A stretch of DNA of 12,236 nucleotides from Bacteroidales bacterium UBA6360 (GTDB lineage Bacteria; Bacteroidota; Bacteroidia; Bacteroidales; UBA932), in NCBI GenBank assembly GCA_002440085.1, contig DJRM01000032.1:1-12236 (forward strand). Reading direction: 5' to 3'. Position numbers and translations under genes: made by a program. The notes under the pieces are model-generated. The model was not told the DNA's origin. It saw only the letters and a list, made by a program, of their open reading frames with translations, and did no database searches. Below are positions 1 to 5,890 of this stretch, piece after piece. The number at the start of each line of letters is the position of its first letter. Position 1 is the first letter of the stretch.

Positions 1-5
1 TCAGT

Positions 6-19
6 CTTTTCAATGAACT
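6..19 (-). promoter_or_regulatory. boxA-like leader sequence (weak)
   Basis: Read on the minus strand, this stretch is AGTTCATTGAAAAG. It resembles the antitermination boxA-like sequence found in rRNA leaders of Bacteroidetes (of the form AGTTCTTTGACA). It lies about 60 bases downstream of the strong leftward promoter at 83-113, in a leader that shows no ATG before the window ends. The rRNA gene itself is not visible, so this rests on resemblance plus position. It could equally be the 5' leader of an ordinary gene. Confidence 0.3.
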
Positions 20-82
20 TTCAATTCAAATCAACACTTGATTTCTCTTCGTGTTAACCACCTGTATTTCTCAAATGGGCTG

Positions 83-113
83 CAAAGATACGGACTTTTT
101 GGAAACTACCAAA
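83..113 (-). promoter_or_regulatory. Bacteroidetes-type promoter firing leftward
   Basis: On the minus strand, TTTG (113-110) is followed by exactly 19 bases and then TATCTTTG (90-83). This matches the Bacteroidetes housekeeping sigma consensus TTTG-N19-TAnnTTTG at every fixed position. Transcription would start near 76-78 and run out of the left edge. The region from there to base 1 contains no minus-strand ATG, so the gene or RNA it drives lies beyond the window. Confidence 0.75.
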
Positions 114-144
114 CATTTTCACGATTTTTTTCGATTATTTTTCC

Positions 145-152
145 TACTTTTG
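145..152 (+). promoter_or_regulatory. -7 box for the chromate transporter genes
   Basis: TACTTTTG fits the Bacteroidetes -7 consensus TAnnTTTG. No good TTTG lies 19-20 bases upstream; the nearest similar element is TTTC at 117-120, which is too far away. If used, transcription would start about 12 bases before the ATG at 170, giving a very short leader. Its position right before the first rightward gene supports it, and the missing -33 element counts against it. Confidence 0.45.
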
Positions 153-169
153 CCGCCACAAACGCAAAG

Positions 170-760
170 ATGATGGAGAAAGGACAGAATCAGGACAACA
201 GACAGACCTCCCTGTGGCAGATTTTCGGGGTGTTCGCAAAAATCGGAGCCTTCACAATCGGCGGAGGCTACGCCATGATTTCCCTCATCCAGAACGAAAT
301 CGTGCGGCGCAAATGGCTCAGCGATGACGACTTCTCCGAACTCATAACCCTCGCGCAGACCGCTCCGGGGCTCCTCGCAGTCAACATATCCATATTCACG
401 GGATTCAGACTCCGCGGAGTGAAGGGCAGCATCGTGGCGACGCTCGCGAGCATACTCCCGTCATTTCTCATAATTCTCGCCATAGCCATGGCATTCAGCG
501 GATTTCAGGACAACCCCATAGTAATACGAGTGTTCAAGGGAATACGCCCCGTCGTCGTCGCGCTCATCCTCGTCCCAATGATAAACATGGCGCGGAAATC
601 GGACGACACATGGTGGAAATGGACACTCTCGGCGGTCGTCCTCGCCCTCGTCGGATTTCTCGGGGTCTCACCCATATATATACTCATCTGCGTCATCGTC
701 ATATTCCTCGGAATATCCGTATATCGCGAAAAAAGAATGAAATCGGAGAAAACGAAATAA
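170..760 (+). CDS. Chromate transporter family protein, first half-size subunit
   Basis: A 196-residue membrane protein of the CHR family (short-chain type), one half of a two-protein transporter in the inner membrane. Near the N-terminus it has the family signature FTIGGGYAMISLIQ. This is followed by AQTAPGLLAVNISIFTGFRLRG and a hydrophobic LPSFLIILAIA segment, then two further hydrophobic stretches near the C-terminus and a basic tail. The open frame runs back to 38, but that extension would cover the likely promoter at 145-152, so the ATG at 170 (or the adjacent ATG at 173) is preferred. The partner subunit follows after 41 bases and repeats the same signature, as expected for two half-proteins of opposite topology working together. 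CHR proteins export chromate in some bacteria, but many members have no tested substrate, so chromate transport here is a family label and not a demonstrated role. Confidence 0.9.
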   Translation: MMEKGQNQDNRQTSLWQIFGVFAKIGAFTIGGGYAMISLIQNEIVRRKWLSDDDFSELITLAQTAPGLLAVNISIFTGFRLRGVKGSIVATLASILPSFLIILAIAMAFSGFQDNPIVIRVFKGIRPVVVALILVPMINMARKSDDTWWKWTLSAVVLALVGFLGVSPIYILICVIVIFLGISVYREKRMKSEKTK

Positions 761-801
761 TCCCGAAAAAGCAATCTTATTGCGTCATATATTTAAAGGT
801 C

Positions 802-1350
802 ATGATATTCCTTCAGCTTTTTTATACATTCTTCATCATCGGGGCGTTCACGATCGGAGGGGGATATGCGATGCTTTCGCTCATCCAGCATCAGGTCGTG
901 GAGGTTCACGGCTGGATTACGGACGCGGCGTTCACCGACATCGTGGCAATTTCACAGATGACCCCTGGACCGATAGGAATCAATTCGGCGACGTACATCG
1001 GCTACACGGTGCTCCAGAACGCGGGTGCGGCGGAATGGATGTGCGTGCTCGGTTCCTTCACCGCGACAAGCGCCGTGGTGCTGCCGTCCTTCCTCATCGT
1101 TCTGGGAATATGCTTCGCGTTTGAGAGGTTCAGCCGGAGCAATATATATAAGGGAGTGATGAACGGGCTTAAGCCGACCGTCGCGGGACTTATCGGAGCG
1201 GCCGCGGTGCTTCTGATGACGCCGGAGAATTTCCCCGACTGGAAGTCATGGGTGCTGTTCGCGGCGGCGTTCGTGGCGCATATGTTCTTCAAGGTGAACG
1301 CGATTCTGATAATTGTCGCGGCGGGAGTGTTGGGATTTCTGATATATTGA
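802..1350 (+). CDS. Chromate transporter family protein, second half-size subunit
   Basis: A 182-residue membrane protein and the partner of the preceding CHR subunit. It starts directly with a hydrophobic segment containing FTIGGGYAMLSLIQ, then shows SQMTPGPIGINSATYIGY, the form of the PGP motif typical of the second domain of full-length CHR transporters. LPSFLIVLGICFAF follows, then two or three more hydrophobic stretches up to the C-terminus. The open frame extends back to 610, inside the first subunit. The ATG at 802 is chosen because it follows the first gene's stop by 41 bases, has AAAGG just upstream, and puts the family motif at the usual distance from the N-terminus. It is almost certainly co-transcribed with the first subunit. 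Substrate not determinable from sequence. Confidence 0.9.
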   Translation: MIFLQLFYTFFIIGAFTIGGGYAMLSLIQHQVVEVHGWITDAAFTDIVAISQMTPGPIGINSATYIGYTVLQNAGAAEWMCVLGSFTATSAVVLPSFLIVLGICFAFERFSRSNIYKGVMNGLKPTVAGLIGAAAVLLMTPENFPDWKSWVLFAAAFVAHMFFKVNAILIIVAAGVLGFLIY

Positions 1351-1359
1351 CGATATTTG
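1329..1359 (+). promoter_or_regulatory. Possible internal promoter before the AspT-type transporter (weak)
   Basis: GTTG (1329-1332), 19 bases, then GATATTTG (1352-1359). Each box differs by one base from the Bacteroidetes consensus (TTTG and TAnnTTTG) and the spacing is ideal. It overlaps the end of the second chromate transporter gene and would give a leader of about 50 bases for the gene at 1415. Read-through from upstream is equally plausible. Confidence 0.25.
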
Positions 1360-1414
1360 TAGCGAAAAAGATGTCCGCGTCTGCTCCGAGTGAACAGGTG
1401 GGGTGAATGGCTTT

Positions 1415-3112
1415 ATGAACTGGTTTATAGATTTATTTGAGAAACAGACATTTACGCAGGCGATTGTCGTGCTGTCGCTCATCTGTGCGGTGGGCCTGGC
1501 CTGCAACAAGATAAAGTTCAGGGGGGTGTCGCTGGGGATTACCTTCGTGTTCTTCGCGGGGATTCTCGCGGGACATTTCGGGTTCATGATTGACCCGCAG
1601 ATGCTCGCGCTGGCGCAGAATTTCGGGCTTATACTCTTTGTCTATGCGCTCGGAGTGCAGGTGGGGCCGAGCTTCTTCCCTTCCCTCAAGAAAGGCGGCA
1701 TCAGGCTGAACCTGCTGGCATTCGGGGTGCTCGCGCTCGGGATTCTAATGACGCTCGGCGTGTGGTGGTGCACCGGACTGTCGCTGCCGGTGTCGATGGG
1801 TTTGTTTTCAGGCGCGGTGACCAACACCCCGATGCTCGGAGCGGCGCAGCAGGCGCTTCTGGACCATACCCCTTCAGCCACGGCGGTCTCGAACGAGATG
1901 GCAATGGCCTGCGCTGTGGGTTACCCTTTCGGCGTATTGAGCGTAATTCTCTGTGTCATAATACTTAAGGTCGTATTCCACAAGGGGACGAAGGAAGAGA
2001 AGGACCTGCACGACAACCCGACCTTCATCACTGAGTTCGTCATCAGGAACCCTGCGGTATTCGGCAAGACAATCAAGGAGATAATGAGGGGCTCATCATT
2101 CCACATCGTCGTTTCAAGGGTGTGGAAGTTCACTGACAAAGAGCATGAGGACGGGCCTAAGGGAATGGTCATCATCCCCAACGGGGACACGGTTCTCGAA
2201 GAGGGAGAGCATGTGCTCGCGCTGTGCAAGGAGAAGGAGGTCGGGATTGCGGAGCGTCTGTTCGGAAAGATTGTCGATAAGGACTGGAACAAGAAGGACA
2301 TCGACTGGAACGCCATTGACGGGCAGCTGGTGTCGCGTCATGTCCTCGTAACCAAGGAGAAGGTTAACGGGGCTAAAATCGGGGACCTGCACCTTCGCAA
2401 CACCTTCGGAATCAATGTCACGAGGGTGAACAGGGCTGGAATCGACATCCTGCCGTCGAGCAGCCTCGTGCTTCAGATGGGCGACAAGCTCACCATCGTC
2501 GGACAGGCAAAGGCGATTGACAATGTGGCCGCGGTGCTGGGAAACAAGGAGAAGGAACTGAGGAATCCGAATATGTTCTCGATTTTTATCGGAATCGTGC
2601 TGGGACTGATTCTCGGATGCATCCCGCTGTCAATCCCGGGAATGAGCGTGCCGATCAAGCTCGGAATCGCCGGAGGGCCGATTATCGTGGGGATTCTCAT
2701 GGGCGCATACGGTCCCCGCTTTCATCTGACGACCTACACGACCTACAGCGCGAACCTGATGCTGCGCCAGCTCGGCCTCACGGTCTATCTCGCCGCTCTG
2801 GGGCTGAGTGCCGGGCCGGGGTTCTTCGAGACGGTATTCCGCCCGGAGGGACTGATGTGGATTGGAGTGAGCATCCTGCTGGCCATAGTGCCGGTACTTG
2901 TCATGGGCTTTGTCGCCTCGAAGTTCTGCAAAACTGAATATGCGTCGAACGTCGGGATGCTCTGCGGGGCGATGGCGAACCCGATTGCCCTCAACTATGC
3001 GCTGAGCACGGTCGAGGACGACGAGCCGTCGGTCGCATACGCCACGGTCTATCCGGTGTGCATGTTCCTGCGTGTGATTACTGCTCAGATGCTGATGCTG
3101 TTCTGCTTATGA
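1415..3112 (+). CDS. AspT/YidE/YbjL-type transporter with two RCK_C domains
   Basis: A 565-residue inner-membrane transporter of the aspartate:alanine exchanger (AAE) type, built as two homologous membrane halves around a cytosolic core. The first half (about residues 10-185) contains GLILFVYALGVQVGPSFF and GAVTNTPMLGAAQQAL. The second half (about 385-565) repeats the pattern as GLTVYLAALGLSAGPGFF and GAMANPIALNYALS. Between them are two RCK_C/TrkA_C-like domains (about 204-285 and 303-380), recognisable by NGDTVLEEGEHVLAL and LVLQMGDKLTIVG; such domains bind ligands or ions and may gate transport. Length is typical of YidE/YbjL proteins. An in-frame GTG at 1403 would add four residues; the ATG at 1415 is preferred, with AGGTGGGG upstream. 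Most members have unknown substrates, and there is no aspartate decarboxylase gene beside it, so true AspT function is not supported. Confidence 0.88.
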   Translation: MNWFIDLFEKQTFTQAIVVLSLICAVGLACNKIKFRGVSLGITFVFFAGILAGHFGFMIDPQMLALAQNFGLILFVYALGVQVGPSFFPSLKKGGIRLNLLAFGVLALGILMTLGVWWCTGLSLPVSMGLFSGAVTNTPMLGAAQQALLDHTPSATAVSNEMAMACAVGYPFGVLSVILCVIILKVVFHKGTKEEKDLHDNPTFITEFVIRNPAVFGKTIKEIMRGSSFHIVVSRVWKFTDKEHEDGPKGMVIIPNGDTVLEEGEHVLALCKEKEVGIAERLFGKIVDKDWNKKDIDWNAIDGQLVSRHVLVTKEKVNGAKIGDLHLRNTFGINVTRVNRAGIDILPSSSLVLQMGDKLTIVGQAKAIDNVAAVLGNKEKELRNPNMFSIFIGIVLGLILGCIPLSIPGMSVPIKLGIAGGPIIVGILMGAYGPRFHLTTYTTYSANLMLRQLGLTVYLAALGLSAGPGFFETVFRPEGLMWIGVSILLAIVPVLVMGFVASKFCKTEYASNVGMLCGAMANPIALNYALSTVEDDEPSVAYATVYPVCMFLRVITAQMLMLFCL

Positions 3113-3138
3113 AAACGCCCCAAACTTAAGAGAGGGGC
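3111..3138 (-). terminator. Probable terminator of the minus-strand operon
   Basis: On the minus strand, GCCCC (3138-3134) pairs with GGGGC (3121-3117) across a 12-base loop, and is followed at once by GTTTTC. It lies 50 bases after the sigma factor stop codon. Read on the plus strand, the hairpin has no U-run after it, so it suits the minus-strand operon better than the convergent transporter gene. The stem is short, hence moderate confidence. Confidence 0.4.
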
Positions 3139-3187
3139 AGCCGGTCATCATCCCCCAACTTCAGGAACTCCGTTATTTCGGGACATG

Positions 3188-3757
3188 TTATACAGGCTCT
3201 TCGTCGTTGCCGTATTTGTCGAAATGCTTTCTGAACTGTTCCACGGTGAACTTCAGGTGCTTGCGGACGGCTCTCGTGGAAATCCCGAGGGCCGAGGCAA
3301 TGTCTTCCTGCTTCATGCCGTCAATTCTTGACATGTAGAATATCTGCCGGGTGCGCGGCGGGAATGAATCGGCAAAACGCATGACGTCTTCCATCACTAT
3401 TCCATGCCCCCCCCAACTGTGTTCGGGTTCATGTTCCGGACAGGCAAGGACTTCCCATGATTTGGAAGACATGTTCTCGATGCTGACGACATCACCGGAG
3501 CGCAGCCTTTTGGCAATGACGTTCATGCAGTCATTCCGCACGGCGCTGAACAGATAGGAGTCAATCTTGTCCCCCTGCACGCCCGGCTTCTGCTCAAGAA
3601 GCCGTGAAATTACGTTGTATATGACATCTTCGGCGACGGTGACACTGGAATTAAGGACATGGCGGACATACTGGACCATACGAGGGTAGCACCTTCGCAC
3701 AAGTTCCTTCATCTCCTTTTCGGAATATCCGAACGCCTTATTTTCCGTCACGGTCAT
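3188..3757 (-). CDS. ECF-type RNA polymerase sigma factor
   Basis: A 189-residue sigma-70 family factor with only regions 2 and 4, as in extracytoplasmic-function (ECF) sigmas common in Bacteroidetes. Region 2 spans about residues 21-86, with the core-binding helix AEDVIYNVISRLLEQ and the promoter -10-melting part SYLFSAVRNDCMNVIAKR. Region 4 spans about 130-178, with the helix-turn-helix EDIASALGISTRAVRKHL at 151-168 that would contact the -35 element. The ATG is fixed by a 4-base ATGA overlap with the stop of the GH65 gene, so the two are probably translationally coupled. No anti-sigma (FecR-like) gene and no SusC/SusD pair are visible next to it, unlike many polysaccharide-utilisation loci. 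The linker between the two regions contains a run of eight G (3414-3407). Targets are unknown; self-activation of this operon is an inference. Confidence 0.92.
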   Translation of the reverse strand: MTVTENKAFGYSEKEMKELVRRCYPRMVQYVRHVLNSSVTVAEDVIYNVISRLLEQKPGVQGDKIDSYLFSAVRNDCMNVIAKRLRSGDVVSIENMSSKSWEVLACPEHEPEHSWGGHGIVMEDVMRFADSFPPRTRQIFYMSRIDGMKQEDIASALGISTRAVRKHLKFTVEQFRKHFDKYGNDEEPV

Positions 3758-5844
3758 TCTATAACGTATGTTTTCTTTTCAGGTCCGAGTCCCTTGATTG
3801 TCAGTCTTTTCCAATGAGGAGGGAGAGCATGGTTCCGCAGTTGCGTCACGCCTCCGCCGGGAGCAAAATCCAGTCCTGCGAATCCGAAGATGACGGCCTG
3901 AAGGGAACCACCCGCACCGGTGGCAAAATAGGGATTGGTTCCTCCCTTGAACTCAGCCAGTACGCCGAATGGAGGCAGGGCATTGGGGCGGTATGAATCG
4001 ACGAACCACTTCCACGCCTGAGGCGCATCCCCGCAGCGTGAACAGATTACAGAGAACATGGACTGAGTCATGGCAGGGGTATTCTTCTGGGGAACTTTCC
4101 CGCTGTAATAGTCCAGATCCAGCATCATCTGCCGGCGATCCGTAATCACCTGCAGAGGGAATGCGAGAAGATTGACGTCCGCCTGCTTTATTTCCGCTCC
4201 GTCATAGCCCTTATGCTCAAGCGTCACCCCATTGTCCATCCTGTCGAAGAACAGGCCTTCCGAAATCTCCTTCCACACCGCAGGGGTTCCGTGCCCGAGA
4301 ACCCGTCCGGCCGCCGTCGCGTATCTAAGATTGAGCGCCGCAGCTGCGTTTGTGTAGGCATTGTCGTCTTTGTTCAGAGCCCATTCGTCGGCGCACATGA
4401 CATTGTCTATGTGCCAGAGGCCGTCGTCCTTCTTCTCAGCACGGCTCGCCCAGAACTCGGCAGTCGCCTTAAGGACAGGCCATCCGCGGGTTTCCAGCCA
4501 TTCCTTGTCGCCAGTGACAAGGTAGTATCTCCAGAATCCGATTGCGACGTCTGCCGTGACATGATGCTGGAATGTACCGCATAGGGATGTGGCCGGAGTA
4601 TCCTCCGCTCCCGTAGAGGCGCTTTCCCAGGGATACATCGCGCCCTGGAACCCGTAGGCCGCGGCATTGCGCCGAGCCTCGTCAAGACGAAGAAACCTAT
4701 ACTCAAGCATCGGGCGGGCAAGTTCCGGATGAAGCATCAGGAGAGGAGGCATCATGAACATCTCGCTGTCCCAGAAGACATGACCGTTGTAGCCTAATCC
4801 GCTGAGCCCCATCGGTGACGGGGAATATGCGGTGCCCTCACGGGTAAAGCTGTAGAGATGGTAGAGCATGCTCCTCACTTCCTTCTGCGCCAGAGGGTCG
4901 CCCTCTATTACTATGTCGCTCTCCCACAGCTTCTCCCACGCGAGCCTGTGCCTGCGCAGCAGCTCGCCATCCTTCGAGAAACGGGCGTAAGTCACGATGC
5001 GCTCGGCCTGGTTCAGCGGATCCGCCGTGTGGGCTGAAGATATGAGCGAGCCGACGACCGACAAGTTCCAGGCCTCACCCTTCCGAATAGCCTTGGAGAA
5101 TGAAATGTTATGGGAATCGGACGAAGGCTGCTTATGAACTGTCGACAGTCCCATGTCAGCCTCGGGAAACAGGAAAGCCGACGAGACGACTGTCCTTACC
5201 GCTTCACTCGGGGAAAGCGCCGCAGTAGTAATCACCGTATATGGAGGGGCGCTCTTGTGATGAAACTCGAACGCGTTGGTCATCATCGAGGCGCCGTGCA
5301 GGGACGGGGGCACACGATGCTCTAACCGGGCCTCCACCTCAACGTCCTCGTCTGCGGACAGGCTGACCTCCATGAGGACGGCGTGAGCAATGTGCCTCAA
5401 TGCACAGTAGCGGTAGGAGACATGCACGCCCTTGAAATCGAACTCGCCGACAAACTCACCATTCCTCATGTCGAGGGACTGGACGAAGTTCCTGATGTTC
5501 GTTCGTCTTATCTTTGTACCTCCGAGTGTCATCGTCAGACGCAGAGGGTTGATGTTCGGAAGGAAATTGTTCACCCTTCCGCGCCCGTAGAAGTCATACA
5601 CCCCGGCGAGGACGGTCTCAGCTATGCCGAACGGCTCCGGAGAAGACACGAGCCCGATGACTCCGTTCGCCGAAGTAACCCCATAGTACTGCGCCGGGTC
5701 GGGTTCCAAGGTCTTCAGCAGCCAGCCGTCGTCCCCGGTGTCCTCAGCGCCGGCTGACAGCACTGAGATACAAGCAAGCATAACTGCCGTCAGGAATCTT
5801 TTCACGCTGCCGCCGACAGCCCACCTGTCATACGTATTCCCCAT
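3754..5844 (-). CDS. Exported glycoside hydrolase family 65 alpha-glucosidase
   Basis: A 696-residue GH65-family enzyme (numbering from the ATG at 5844). Signal peptide about residues 15-33, ending LSAGA before ED, so it is probably periplasmic. An N-terminal beta-sandwich of about 300 residues precedes the (alpha/alpha)6 barrel. Motifs: NGHVFWDSE at 353-361 (sugar binding), ADEW with the likely acid Glu487 followed by DDNAYTN, KQADVNLLAFPL near 553, and LAEFKGGTNPYFATGAGG with Glu631. In GH65 hydrolases, such as Flavobacterium johnsoniae kojibiose hydrolase and human PGGHG, a second Glu in this late region is the general base. Its presence points to hydrolysis, not phosphorolysis, probably of an alpha-1,2-glucoside. 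The frame is open back to 6099 inside the previous gene; ATG 5880 and GTG 5805 (giving a tidier signal peptide) are alternatives. It is followed directly by the sigma gene. Confidence 0.88.
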   Translation of the reverse strand: MGNTYDRWAVGGSVKRFLTAVMLACISVLSAGAEDTGDDGWLLKTLEPDPAQYYGVTSANGVIGLVSSPEPFGIAETVLAGVYDFYGRGRVNNFLPNINPLRLTMTLGGTKIRRTNIRNFVQSLDMRNGEFVGEFDFKGVHVSYRYCALRHIAHAVLMEVSLSADEDVEVEARLEHRVPPSLHGASMMTNAFEFHHKSAPPYTVITTAALSPSEAVRTVVSSAFLFPEADMGLSTVHKQPSSDSHNISFSKAIRKGEAWNLSVVGSLISSAHTADPLNQAERIVTYARFSKDGELLRRHRLAWEKLWESDIVIEGDPLAQKEVRSMLYHLYSFTREGTAYSPSPMGLSGLGYNGHVFWDSEMFMMPPLLMLHPELARPMLEYRFLRLDEARRNAAAYGFQGAMYPWESASTGAEDTPATSLCGTFQHHVTADVAIGFWRYYLVTGDKEWLETRGWPVLKATAEFWASRAEKKDDGLWHIDNVMCADEWALNKDDNAYTNAAAALNLRYATAAGRVLGHGTPAVWKEISEGLFFDRMDNGVTLEHKGYDGAEIKQADVNLLAFPLQVITDRRQMMLDLDYYSGKVPQKNTPAMTQSMFSVICSRCGDAPQAWKWFVDSYRPNALPPFGVLAEFKGGTNPYFATGAGGSLQAVIFGFAGLDFAPGGGVTQLRNHALPPHWKRLTIKGLGPEKKTYVIE

Positions 5845-5859
5845 AATACACTTACATAT

Positions 5860-5876
5860 CATACAATTATTGTATG
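5860..5876. promoter_or_regulatory. 17-base perfect palindrome before the GH65 gene
   Basis: CATACAAT-T-ATTGTATG: two 8-base arms around one base, lying between the stop of the phosphoesterase gene (5891) and the chosen GH65 ATG (5844). The gap is markedly A+T-rich compared with the genes on both sides. The form suits a dimeric repressor or activator site. As RNA the one-base spacer would need part of the arms as loop, so a DNA-binding site seems likelier. If translation began at 5880, it would lie within the coding sequence instead. Confidence 0.45.
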
Positions 5877-5890
5877 CCATATCACATTTC

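Noticed and set aside
38..169. N-terminal extension of the first chromate transporter gene
   Set aside because: The extra residues are not family-like and the DNA there carries two promoter-like elements.
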